Origin: Paenibacillus sp. USDA918EY | GTDB taxonomy: Bacteria > Bacillota > Bacilli > Paenibacillales > Paenibacillaceae | Length of the DNA: 64,000 nt | NCBI RefSeq assembly: GCF_009870825.1 | Contig: NZ_WTWY01000013.1 | Span: forward strand, 5,430-69,429 | Direction of reading: 5' to 3' | In this document: one piece after another, positions 43,893 through 51,797 of the stretch | How the letters are laid out: every line of letters starts with the position of its first letter | Position numbering within the stretch: position 1 is the stretch's first letter | Position numbers and translations under genes: made by a program | Notes under the pieces: model-generated | Told to the model about the DNA's origin: nothing | Seen by the model: the letters and a program-made list of their open reading frames with translations, nothing else | The model's database searches: none

Positions 43893-44720
43893 ATGAGCTC
43901 TTTCAGTTCCTCTTTTTCACGATTCGTTCGCGAGTTGTTGGCTCCCCCGGGCGAGGTATGCCTGACATGCGGCAGCAAAACCAAACTCGTTCGGGAATGG
44001 CCGGGAATATGTCGCCGCTGCGCCGAGGCGATTCCCTGGATCATGCGCCCACGTTGTCTATATTGCGGGAGGGGGATCGGCTGCCCGGATTGCTTGCGGC
44101 CGGATGCGCGGCAGCGGTCGTTTATTATGAACCGCAGCGCCGTCAGGTACGACGAAGTCATGAGAGAATGGCTTGCCCAATATAAATACCGGGGACATGA
44201 AAGGTACGCGTCGTTAATCGTCCAAATGCTCGGCCAAGCTTTTGTACGCATGCAGCAGGAGATAACTTACTTGCAGCAGCATCCGGGTACGCGAAGAGGC
44301 GAGTTATGGCGGCCTGATCTGATTACATACGTACCTGTAAGTGAAGCCCGTTTGGCAGAGCGCGGGTTCAACCAGGCGCAAGTTTTCGCGGAAGGACTGG
44401 GTCGGCTTCATCGGCTGCCGGTTGCCGAATTGCTGATGCGGAGCATGCATACCGAAAAACAAAGCTTCAAAACCAGGCTTGAGCGAATCCAATCGATGAG
44501 AAATGCTTTTGAATGCATACCCGAGAATTTTCGTATTTACGAAATGGGAGGGAGTGGAATTGACCACGCAGCGCCGGGAAGGGCTCGGATTCTTATCATC
44601 GATGATATTTATACAACGGGAGGGACGATCAACGCTTGTGCGGAGGCGATCCGGCAATACGCCAGGCAGAAGGTTGGCGCCGATCCCGAAATCTACAGTT
44701 TGACTTGGGCTCGTTCGTAA
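43893..44720 (+). CDS. comFC: ComF-family phosphoribosyltransferase-like protein
   Basis: Competence protein needed for DNA uptake in Bacillus. The 275-residue protein has four Cys pairs at the N-terminus (CLTCGSK, CRRCAE, CLYCGRGIGCPDC) that should bind zinc, and a type I phosphoribosyltransferase fold ending in the PRPP motif ILIIDDIYTTGGT (about 234-246). GGGAGG lies 9 nt before the ATG. The comFA-comFC gap of 197 nt holds no gene. Confidence 0.93.
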   Translation: MSSFSSSFSRFVRELLAPPGEVCLTCGSKTKLVREWPGICRRCAEAIPWIMRPRCLYCGRGIGCPDCLRPDARQRSFIMNRSAVRYDEVMREWLAQYKYRGHERYASLIVQMLGQAFVRMQQEITYLQQHPGTRRGELWRPDLITYVPVSEARLAERGFNQAQVFAEGLGRLHRLPVAELLMRSMHTEKQSFKTRLERIQSMRNAFECIPENFRIYEMGGSGIDHAAPGRARILIIDDIYTTGGTINACAEAIRQYARQKVGADPEIYSLTWARS

Positions 44721-44731
44721 CGGGCCTTTTT
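44708..44731 (+). terminator. Terminator overlapping the comFC stop
   Basis: GGCTCGTT-CGT-AACGGGCC followed by five T residues; the comFC stop codon lies in the right arm. Confidence 0.8.
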
Positions 44732-44996
44732 CTATGGGAGCATGAATGAAGACAGCGGCGGGTGAACGACGCGTTCGTTTTATGGGAATTTTTTTAGAAG
44801 AGAGCTCCCTGATCCTGAAAATACTTTTGCCATATGTGACGGAAATCGCTCGGATGATTTGAGGGATGGACGAAACGAGGGAGAATAAGGTAATCTAGTG
44901 GTATATTATATTTTGTTGTACTTTAAGGATCCCGAAATTCGAACGATGTGGTATCGAAGCGGGTGATCCTTTTGAGGAACACGGGAGGTCATAATC

Positions 44997-45407
44997 ATGA
45001 ATCTGGCGAATTGTCCCCGCTGCGGTAAATTGTTTGCGGCTAATTTCAGAGACATATGCCCAAGCTGCATCAAGGATATTGAACATGAGTACGAGATTTG
45101 CGTTCAATATTTGCGTGAAGAGAGAGGGGCAACGATTCAGGAGCTTTCCGAGGCTACTGGAGTCTCGGTCAAGCAGATCACCCGGTTTATCCGCGAGGGC
45201 CGTATTTCGGTCATGAACGCGCCGAATTTGATGTATCCATGCGAAGTCTGCGGAACCCTGATTCGTGAGGGGCATATGTGCGACTCTTGTCGCACTCGGT
45301 TGACGAAAGAGCTGACCCGGGCCGCGAACGGAGAGTCGAATAAGACGTTAGGCACGGGAGAAGCAGGCGAAGGAGCCTATCGCGTCGTCGATAAATTCCA
45401 TAAATGA
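44997..45407 (+). CDS. yvyF: YvyF/TIGR03826-like flagellar operon protein
   Basis: 136 residues with four CxxC motifs (CPRCGK, CPSC, CEVCG, CDSC) framing a helix-turn-helix-like segment (TIQELSEATGVSVKQITRFI, about 45-64). This is the layout of the YvyF family found before flgM in Bacilli. It probably binds zinc; it may regulate flagellar genes, but function is not established. GGGAGGT precedes the ATG by 8 nt. A strong terminator follows, so flgM needs its own promoter or read-through. Confidence 0.88.
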   Translation: MNLANCPRCGKLFAANFRDICPSCIKDIEHEYEICVQYLREERGATIQELSEATGVSVKQITRFIREGRISVMNAPNLMYPCEVCGTLIREGHMCDSCRTRLTKELTRAANGESNKTLGTGEAGEGAYRVVDKFHK

Positions 45408-45440
45408 CGGTACCATTAGCCTAAAAACAATATAAGCTAT

Positions 45441-45467
45441 TAACAATGTTTCTGCGACGACCGATAA
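45441..45467 (+). promoter_or_regulatory. Weak sigma-D candidate overlapping the yvyF terminator
   Basis: TAAC, 15 nt, ACCGATAA: one mismatch in each element of the sigma-D consensus. The -10 forms the left arm of the terminator at 45456, so the match could be accidental. Confidence 0.3.
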
Positions 45468-45497
45468 ACTTAGTAAAGCTTATCGGTTGTCTTTTTA
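45456..45497 (+). terminator. Terminator after yvyF
   Basis: GACGACCGATAA pairs with TTATCGGTTGTC (one wobble) followed by five T residues. Confidence 0.85.
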
Positions 45498-45734
45498 GAT
45501 ATGAAATCTTTTGCTGTTTGCGAAACCAAAGGATTTTATATCCGTAAAAAAACAACATGCAAAAAGCGGTCTTCCGAGAGAATACAAACGGGATCGTATC
45601 CTTTTGAAATGTGCCGCGGGTTCGATGAAGCCGAGCAAGCCGCCATTTCACGGGGGAAACTTCTGCTAAAAGCGTTCTGTCTACAGTTAAGACGCATTGA
45701 TAGACGTCTTTTATTTAAAGTGAGGTGAACAAAC
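45498..45734. other. Leader of flgM
   Basis: No gene. A hairpin AAGACG-CATTGATAGA-CGTCTT with a T-rich tail (about 45689-45714) lies just before the flgM ribosome site and could modulate its expression. Confidence 0.45.
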
Positions 45735-46031
45735 ATGAAAGTGAACGACACAGGACGGTTAGGCGGTATTAATCCATACCAGCGAAATGTGGAATCACGC
45801 GAATATCATGTTGAGAAAAAGAAACGCCAAACAGATAAGGTATCTTTTTCGCCGGAAGCTCTCGAAATGCTGGATGACGCGAAGCGGGCCCAAGACCCGG
45901 AACGCGCCAAACGGATCCAGCTGTTGAAAGAATCGGTCGCAACGGGAACCTATCATGTGGAAGCGGGCAAGCTTGCCGAAAAGCTGCTGCCGTATTTCAA
46001 ATCCTACAGTAAATCAGGTGACAAAGAGTGA
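45735..46031 (+). CDS. flgM: Anti-sigma-D factor FlgM
   Basis: Binds and inhibits sigma-D until the hook is finished. The 98-residue protein starts MKVNDTGRLGGINPYQRN and has the conserved core DKVSFSPEALEMLDDA and the sigma-binding C-terminal helices (RIQLLKESVATGTYHVEAGKLA). GTGAGGTGAAC is the ribosome site. The stop overlaps the flgN start by 4 nt. Confidence 0.95.
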   Translation: MKVNDTGRLGGINPYQRNVESREYHVEKKKRQTDKVSFSPEALEMLDDAKRAQDPERAKRIQLLKESVATGTYHVEAGKLAEKLLPYFKSYSKSGDKE

Positions 46032-46531
46032 GCGTACAACAAGTCATCGTTACAATGGATCAGTTAAACGGGGCGTACAGCGAAATGATTCAGGCTGGCG
46101 AGGAGAAACAGCAGGTCATTATTAAAAATGACATCCAAGCCCTCACCCAGATCATGACGCGGGAAACCCGGCTTCTGAAGCAAATCGCCGAATACGATGC
46201 GGAACGCGAAGAGGCCATGCAAGCATTTTTGCGCGAGAAAGGGATCCGCTCCAAACTTCAACTGACGATCACGGAGATGACGCGTCTCGTGTTCGAGCCC
46301 GGAGAAAAGCAAAGTTTGATTGATGCCCAGAAACGACTGACGGAAACGCTTGTAGCCTTGAAAAATATAAATCAAATTAACAAAGAGCTCATAGATCAAT
46401 CCTTGGCATTTATCGATTATTCGTTGAATCTGGTTGTCAGTCGCCCTGAGGATGACATGCTGTATAAGAATCCGGCGCAGCAAAAAACGTCGGGCGGCAA
46501 CAATCGCGGATTTTTTGATGCCAGAGCGTAA
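46028..46531 (+). CDS. flgN: Flagellar export chaperone FlgN
   Basis: Cytoplasmic chaperone for the hook-filament junction proteins FlgK and FlgL. The 167-residue protein is a long helical bundle rich in Glu and Gln (QVIVTMDQLNGAYSEMI, EMTRLVFEPGEKQSLIDAQ, NQINKELIDQSLAFIDYSL), as in the family. The start is GTG at 46028 in a GTGA overlap with flgM, suggesting translational coupling. It is followed directly by its client flgK. Confidence 0.92.
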   Translation: MSVQQVIVTMDQLNGAYSEMIQAGEEKQQVIIKNDIQALTQIMTRETRLLKQIAEYDAEREEAMQAFLREKGIRSKLQLTITEMTRLVFEPGEKQSLIDAQKRLTETLVALKNINQINKELIDQSLAFIDYSLNLVVSRPEDDMLYKNPAQQKTSGGNNRGFFDARA

Positions 46532-46549
46532 GAAGCGGGGGAAAAAAGG

Positions 46550-48121
46550 ATGACGTCAACGTTTCATTCCATTGAAGTTGGTAAAAGGGGGATTTTGGCG
46601 CAGCAGACGGCTCTAAACACGACAGGGCAAAACGTGACAAACGCCAACACTCCAGGATATTCGAGGCAAACGGTTCACTTGGAAGCTTCCCGCCCGCTGT
46701 ATTATCCGGGTCTCCTGATGTCCACGGCGCCGGCGCAGCTGGGCATGGGTGTGGAAGCGACAAGCATTACGCGTGTCAGAGACTTGCTGCTGGATGTCCA
46801 GTACCGCAATCAAAGCACGGATCAAGCCACGTGGGCGGTCAAGCAGGAAACGTTGTCCAACATCGAGGGGATCATTAACGAACCTTCGGAGGACAGCATC
46901 GCGACGAGCATCTCCGAATTTTGGAATGCTTGGCAGCAGCTCAGCAAAAACCCGAGCGCTACCGACTTGTCGGCGCGCACCGTGGTGCAGCAAAAAGCTA
47001 TCGCTTTAACCGAAACCTTCAACCATATCGCATCCCAACTGAGCATGTTAAAGGATAATATTACGGAAAAAATCAACGTGAAGGTTAACGAAGCGAACAA
47101 CTATATCAATCAAATCTCCGATTTAAGCCTGATGATCAGCCGGATCGAAGGGCTCGGGGATAACGCCAACGATCTTCGCGACAAGCGGGATTTGCTTGTG
47201 GACCAGCTGTCCAAGCTCGGCAACGTTCAAGTGACCGAAACCGACGACAACTATCAGTTGATGTTCGGGACGACGGTCGTGGTCGATGGGCAAACATCCA
47301 CCCAAATCACGGTAGCCGATGCGGCCAACCTTACCAAAGGAGAAATCGCGGGTTACTTCCAGTCCAGGGACGTCCATGTAGCCGAATATGCCAAACAGCT
47401 TGATATTATGGCCAATACGCTCGCGACCGGAAAGATTGAGGTAACCCTTCCTGCAGGGTCGATTATCCCTCCCGGCGTCACCATTCCGAACGCGCAATAC
47501 GACCCCGCCGTACCCGGCAAGCTTGCTGCCGATGTGAAATATACGGTTGACGGGCTGAACGGTCTGCATAAACTCGGGTACACGCTCGCGGATCCGGCAA
47601 CGCCGGGCAAAGATTTTTTCGTGACTTCGGATAACTCGAATACCTTCACTGCGGCAAACATTCGGGTCAACTCGGAAATCCTTGCCGATTTGAAAAATAT
47701 CGCCGCATCGATGCGGACGGAATCGGTCACCGCGAACGGTGTTACGCAAAACAAAGTTCTTCAAGGAAACGGGGATTTGGCGCTTCTCATTGCCGGACTA
47801 GCCGAGAAGAAATTTAATTTTAATCCGAACAACAATAACGGAGCCATCACGGCGGAGGGAACGTTTGGCGGTTATTTGCAATCCGTGATCGCCCAGCTTG
47901 GAACCGACACGGATCATGCCGCAAAGATGACGGAGAACGGCAATCTGCTTGTCCAGCACGCGGACAGCCTCCGCCAATCGATCAGCAGCGTTTCCCTGGA
48001 CGAAGAAATGTCCGACCTCATTAAATTCCAGCACGCTTACAGCGCGTCTTCCCGGATTATCACGACCATGGATGAAATGCTGGATAAATTGATCAACGGA
48101 ACCGGCGTCGTAGGAAGATAA
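46550..48121 (+). CDS. flgK: Flagellar hook-associated protein 1 (FlgK)
   Basis: Forms the first junction ring between hook and filament. The 523-residue protein has the N-terminal signature LAQQTALNTTGQNVTNANTP plus GYSRQ, a DLRDKRDLLVDQLSKLGNVQVTE core and the C-terminal helix SVSLDEEMSDLIKFQHAYSA. A variable central domain is present at about 240-440. A ribosome site (AGCGGGGGAAAAAAGG) precedes the ATG, 18 nt after flgN. Confidence 0.95.
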   Translation: MTSTFHSIEVGKRGILAQQTALNTTGQNVTNANTPGYSRQTVHLEASRPLYYPGLLMSTAPAQLGMGVEATSITRVRDLLLDVQYRNQSTDQATWAVKQETLSNIEGIINEPSEDSIATSISEFWNAWQQLSKNPSATDLSARTVVQQKAIALTETFNHIASQLSMLKDNITEKINVKVNEANNYINQISDLSLMISRIEGLGDNANDLRDKRDLLVDQLSKLGNVQVTETDDNYQLMFGTTVVVDGQTSTQITVADAANLTKGEIAGYFQSRDVHVAEYAKQLDIMANTLATGKIEVTLPAGSIIPPGVTIPNAQYDPAVPGKLAADVKYTVDGLNGLHKLGYTLADPATPGKDFFVTSDNSNTFTAANIRVNSEILADLKNIAASMRTESVTANGVTQNKVLQGNGDLALLIAGLAEKKFNFNPNNNNGAITAEGTFGGYLQSVIAQLGTDTDHAAKMTENGNLLVQHADSLRQSISSVSLDEEMSDLIKFQHAYSASSRIITTMDEMLDKLINGTGVVGR

Positions 48122-48149
48122 AATCGCCGTAGATAGGAGATGAACATTG

Positions 48150-49043
48150 ATGCGGATCACACAATCGATGATGAGCAGCTCGATGATGAACAATTTGCAG
48201 TCCAACTACCGCAGATTGGATAAGACGCAGGAGCAGCTGATGACCCAGCGCCGCCTGAACCGTCCTTCCGACGATCCGGTGGGGGTGTCCAGCGCCCTGA
48301 AATACAGAGCTGAAATCAGCTCGACTACGCAGTTTAACGAAAACGTCCAGGACGCGGATTCCTGGATGAAGTTCAGCGACACGGTCATGACGGAAGCGAC
48401 CCAAATCGTGCAGAGACTGTCCGAACTTGCCGTGGAGGGCGGAACGGATACAGTACCTGCGGATGCACGGAAGAACATTGCCCAAGAAGTGGACGAATTG
48501 TATAAGCAGCTCGTTTCGCTCGGGAATTCGCAGTTTAAGGGGAAATTCATTTTTAACGGCGAACGGGTAAACGAGCAGCCTTACCCCGACGACCCTGCGA
48601 ACCAAACCTACAGCCTGGACCAGGGCGAGGTCGAATATCAGATCGGTGCCGGCATTTATGTAGGAGTCAATACGAACGGCGATAAAATTTTCGGCGCTTC
48701 TGGCGATCCGAGTGGTCTATTTAAAGTTGTAGATAACTTAAAGCAGGCATTGTTAGGCGATAGCACCACAGGAATTCAAGCGGCAATTCCCGCTTTGCAA
48801 AAGTCTCTCGAAAATATTATTACGACCCAAGCGGAAGTTGGCGGAAAACAAAACCGTCTTGAATTTACACTGAACCGTCTTGATGACTTGAACTTGAACT
48901 ATACCAGTCTTCAATCGAAAGTAGAGGACGTCGATATGCCGTCCGTCATTTCTGATCTGAAGACGGCGGAGAGCATTTATCAAGCTTCATTGGATACTAT
49001 GGCACGTATCATTAGACCGAGCCTGATGGATTTTCTTAGATAG
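48150..49043 (+). CDS. flgL: Flagellar hook-associated protein 3 (FlgL)
   Basis: Second junction protein between FlgK and flagellin. The 297-residue protein has a flagellin-like N-terminus (MRITQSMMSSSMMNNLQSNY, RRLNRPSDDPVGVSSALKYR) and C-terminus (VEDVDMPSVISDLKTAESIY). The ATG at 48150 follows AGGAGAT by 7 nt; the TTG at 48147 is too close. It is part of the flgM-hag cluster. Confidence 0.95.
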   Translation: MRITQSMMSSSMMNNLQSNYRRLDKTQEQLMTQRRLNRPSDDPVGVSSALKYRAEISSTTQFNENVQDADSWMKFSDTVMTEATQIVQRLSELAVEGGTDTVPADARKNIAQEVDELYKQLVSLGNSQFKGKFIFNGERVNEQPYPDDPANQTYSLDQGEVEYQIGAGIYVGVNTNGDKIFGASGDPSGLFKVVDNLKQALLGDSTTGIQAAIPALQKSLENIITTQAEVGGKQNRLEFTLNRLDDLNLNYTSLQSKVEDVDMPSVISDLKTAESIYQASLDTMARIIRPSLMDFLR

Positions 49044-49057
49044 GAGTCAGGTAGCCA

Positions 49058-49630
49058 ATGAACATCCCCCGTATTCAAATTCAGCAGGGTTACAGTAAAA
49101 TTGGCCTAGAAACGACACGGGGTCAATACAGCATCGAGCAGCCGAGGCCGGAAGTAACCATAAGGCAGGAACCCGGACGGTTGGAGTTAAGCACGGAGAA
49201 GTCCTCGCTTGAAATTGATTCGCGCAAGGCATGGTCTGCACTCGGTATGGCTCGTTTTGCTGAAGTAACCGACCGGATAGCTCAAAACGCATTGCGGATT
49301 TCATATCAAAATATCGGCAACATTGCAAGCGACGGAGATCGAATGATGCAAATTCAACAAAAGGAAAGAGCCTTCGGGGAAATTGCCCGGGACAAAGTTT
49401 TTCAGGAATTCCCCATCGAAATTTGCGGCGATCCGGGATATGATAACGTGGATATTACCTATACTCCGTCTAGATTAAGCACGAATTATACTCCGGGTCC
49501 CGTTACTTTCAACGTCAAAACAAGCAAACCTGTCGTAGACTATTATCCGGGCAAGGTCAATCCTTACCTGATCCAGAAAAATTATATATTTATGAGCAGC
49601 ACTGGCCAATCTTTGGATGCAGTGGTGTAA
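49058..49630 (+). CDS. yviE: DUF6470 protein (YviE-like)
   Basis: 190 residues with no signal peptide. The N-terminus (MNIPRIQIQQGYSKIGLETT, QYSIEQPRPEVTIRQEPG, LEIDSRKAWSALGM) and gene order flgL-yviE-fliW place it in the DUF6470/YviE family. Molecular function is unknown; a role in flagellar assembly is inferred from context only. It starts 14 nt after flgL. Confidence 0.88.
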   Translation: MNIPRIQIQQGYSKIGLETTRGQYSIEQPRPEVTIRQEPGRLELSTEKSSLEIDSRKAWSALGMARFAEVTDRIAQNALRISYQNIGNIASDGDRMMQIQQKERAFGEIARDKVFQEFPIEICGDPGYDNVDITYTPSRLSTNYTPGPVTFNVKTSKPVVDYYPGKVNPYLIQKNYIFMSSTGQSLDAVV

Positions 49631-49700
49631 ATGATGATAAGATAGTTGTAATTTGGCAGCCGCTCAAGTACGACTATCTTTTTATATGGAGGTATTAACC

Positions 49701-50129
49701 ATGATCGTAGCTTCAACCCGGTTTGGTAAACTGGATATCCCGCAAGAGGAAATATATCGATTCGTCGAACCTTTATTCGGTTTTCCGGAGCTTCTGGAAT
49801 ATGCCGTGATTCATCAAGAATCGGAGGATATTTTCGAATATTTGCAGGCGGTCGGCGAACCCGACCTTACGTTCATTGTTGTCGACCCCTTCACCTTATT
49901 CCCGGAATATGAATTTGATTTGAATGACGTGTGGAAGAAACGCCTCTCCATTGACTCGGCCGAGGACATTGAAGTGAAAGTGATTCTGACAGTAAGATCC
50001 CAAAGCGACATTACCGCGAACCTGAAGGCGCCGATTATTTTCAACACCCGGAACAAAAATGCAGTGCAGATCGTATTGGACAACTCCCCGTATTCCATTC
50101 AGCATTCCTTGCTAGGAGGGGAGAAGTAA
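49701..50129 (+). CDS. fliW: Flagellar assembly factor FliW
   Basis: Binds flagellin in the cytoplasm; when flagellin is exported, freed FliW binds CsrA and relieves repression of hag translation. The 142-residue protein has the family start (IVASTRFGKLDI, FGFPELLEYAVI), a FIVVDPFTLFPEYEF core and the C-terminal NLKAPIIFNTRNKNAVQIVL. The ATG at 49701 is supported by TATGGAGGT 8 nt upstream. Its stop codon abuts the csrA start. Confidence 0.96.
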   Translation: MIVASTRFGKLDIPQEEIYRFVEPLFGFPELLEYAVIHQESEDIFEYLQAVGEPDLTFIVVDPFTLFPEYEFDLNDVWKKRLSIDSAEDIEVKVILTVRSQSDITANLKAPIIFNTRNKNAVQIVLDNSPYSIQHSLLGGEK

Positions 50130-50372
50130 ATGCTAGTACTATCCAGGAATAAAGGTGAAAAAATCGTCATTAACAATGATATCGTATTGACGATTTTGGA
50201 AGTGTCTGGCGACCATGTGCGAATTGGAATTGATGCTCCGTCACATGTCACGGTATATCGCGAAGAAATCTATAAAGCACTGCAGGAGCAAAATCGAAGC
50301 GCCGCAGCCATTCAGGACAATGCTCAGCAATTATTAAGTCAAGTTTTAAAAAATAAGAAAAATGAAAAATAA
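50130..50372 (+). CDS. csrA: Carbon storage / translation regulator CsrA
   Basis: RNA-binding homodimer that blocks ribosome access to flagellin mRNA by binding GGA in hairpin loops. The 80-residue protein has the canonical MLVLSRNKGEKIVINNDI start, VRIGIDAPSHVTVYREEIY and a helical tail. Arg at the VTVYREE position, used for RNA contact, is present. It starts directly after the fliW stop, with GGAGGGGAG as ribosome site in the end of fliW. Confidence 0.97.
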   Translation: MLVLSRNKGEKIVINNDIVLTILEVSGDHVRIGIDAPSHVTVYREEIYKALQEQNRSAAAIQDNAQQLLSQVLKNKKNEK

Positions 50373-50387
50373 TATACGTTTAGCTAT

Positions 50388-50415
50388 AAAAGAAAATATT
50401 GGTTCGTCCGATATA
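50388..50415 (+). promoter_or_regulatory. Sigma-D promoter of hag
   Basis: TAAA (50388-50391), 16 nt, TCCGATAT (50408-50415). It nearly matches the flagellin promoter consensus and lies 110 nt upstream of the hag start. Confidence 0.75.
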
Positions 50416-50481
50416 TAAATTAAGAGATGATAGCAAGGTTTTAACGGCCGTAAACCTGGTTCTATCAATCTAATAGAGGAT

Positions 50482-50497
50482 GGCGCATGGAAGCGCC
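50482..50497 (+). promoter_or_regulatory. CsrA-binding hairpin in the hag leader
   Basis: GGCGC-ATGGAA-GCGCC: a 5-bp GC stem presenting GGA in a 6-nt loop, the classic CsrA target. The ribosome site AAGGAGG (50509-50515) is 12 nt further on and contains a second GGA, so one CsrA dimer could bridge the two. Confidence 0.7.
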
Positions 50498-50524
50498 GTC
50501 GACATTCCAAGGAGGAATTTTAAT

Positions 50525-51367
50525 ATGCGTATTAACCACAATATCAGCTCTTACAACACTCAGCGTCAATTGACTGCTAACAACAATGCTTCTTCCAAAT
50601 CCCTGGAGAAATTGTCTTCCGGTTTCAGAATCAACCGCGCGGCTGACGATGCTGCTGGCCTGGCAATCTCCGAAAAAATGCGCAACCAAATCCGTGGTTT
50701 GGAACAAGCTTCCAAGAACTCTCTTGACGGCATCTCCCTGATCCAAACTGCTGAAGGTGCGCTCAACGAAACTCATGCCATGTTGCAACGTATGGCAGAA
50801 CTGTACGTACAAGGTGCGAACGAAGTGTTGACAACTACTGACGCAGCTAAGATCGACGCCGAAGTTAGCCAATTGTCCGCTCAAATTAATGACATTGCAA
50901 CACAAACCCAATTCAACACGAAAAAACTGTTGGATGGATCTGTAAGTAGCGTAATCTTCCAAGTGGGCGCGAACGCTGGCGAAACGATTACTTTAGATCT
51001 TAACGCTGCGCTTGCAACGTCTTTGAGCGTTGATTTTGGCGGCGCAACAGGCCTTCAATCCTTGTCGGCTGCAGCTAGCTTGAACGTTACAGCTGCTTCC
51101 AACTTGACAACCGTTCAATCGGCTATCAACAAGGTTTCCGACATTCGCTCCAATTTGGGTGCTGTTCAAAATCGTCTGGAACATACGATCAACAACTTGG
51201 GAACGACCTCTGAAAACCTGCAAGCAGCAGAATCCCGTATCCGTGACACCGATATGGCGAAGGAAATGTCCGAATTCACTAAAAACAACATCCTTCAACA
51301 GGCTGCAACTGCAATGTTGGCTCAGGCTAACCAGCAACCTCAAGGCATTCTGCAACTGCTTCGCTAA
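50525..51367 (+). CDS. hag: Flagellin
   Basis: Filament subunit. The 280-residue protein has the conserved D0/D1 ends (MRINHNISSYNTQRQL, NRAADDAAGLAISEKMRNQI, and at the C-terminus DTDMAKEMSEFTKNNILQQA, GILQLLR) and only a short, Ser/Thr/Ala-rich central part (about 150-205), so it is a small flagellin. Codons are biased as in highly expressed genes. AAGGAGG is 9 nt from the ATG. It has its own sigma-D promoter, a CsrA hairpin and a strong terminator. Surface Ser/Thr residues could be glycosylation sites for the downstream enzymes (inference). Confidence 0.97.
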   Translation: MRINHNISSYNTQRQLTANNNASSKSLEKLSSGFRINRAADDAAGLAISEKMRNQIRGLEQASKNSLDGISLIQTAEGALNETHAMLQRMAELYVQGANEVLTTTDAAKIDAEVSQLSAQINDIATQTQFNTKKLLDGSVSSVIFQVGANAGETITLDLNAALATSLSVDFGGATGLQSLSAAASLNVTAASNLTTVQSAINKVSDIRSNLGAVQNRLEHTINNLGTTSENLQAAESRIRDTDMAKEMSEFTKNNILQQAATAMLAQANQQPQGILQLLR

Positions 51368-51378
51368 TATGATTAGCT

Positions 51379-51406
51379 GCCGGCCGGTTTCCCGGCCGGC
51401 TTTTTT
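51379..51406 (+). terminator. Intrinsic terminator of hag
   Basis: GCCGGCCGG-TTTC-CCGGCCGGC followed by six T residues, a very stable hairpin. Confidence 0.95.
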
Positions 51407-51446
51407 CATATGAACAAATAATTAGAGGTGGCGGGAGAGGATAAGG

Positions 51447-51782
51447 ATGAGAATTGACTCGAATTCGGGCTATGCTCCTCGATCCTTGGTTCCGTGGTTC
51501 GTAGATCTTGCAGACGAAGCTTCATTGGACGTTAAATCAGATAGGATTCACTACAAGCAGAAGAAGTCAGCAGTTGAACTGGCTGAACAAGTAAACAAAA
51601 AGCTTGAACAGTTGGGAACTCATATCCAAGTGAAGATTCATGACAAGACCAATACAATCATGGTTCTTGTGATGAGAGATGAAACGAATGAGGTCATTCG
51701 AGAAATTCCGAGCGAGAAGATGCTGGATATCATGTATAATCTCAGCAGTAAGGTTGGGGTTTTTTTAGATGAGAAAATGTAA
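51447..51782 (+). CDS. flaG: FlaG family protein
   Basis: Small flagellar protein that affects filament length in some species. The 111-residue product has the FlaG domain at about 50-109: LEQLGTHIQVKIHDKTNTIM, VMRDETNEVIREIPSEKMLD. The N-terminal 40 residues are variable. The position hag-flaG-fliD is conserved in Bacilli. The fliD start lies 15 nt downstream. Confidence 0.92.
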   Translation: MRIDSNSGYAPRSLVPWFVDLADEASLDVKSDRIHYKQKKSAVELAEQVNKKLEQLGTHIQVKIHDKTNTIMVLVMRDETNEVIREIPSEKMLDIMYNLSSKVGVFLDEKM

Positions 51783-51797
51783 GGGGAGGGAGAAAGC

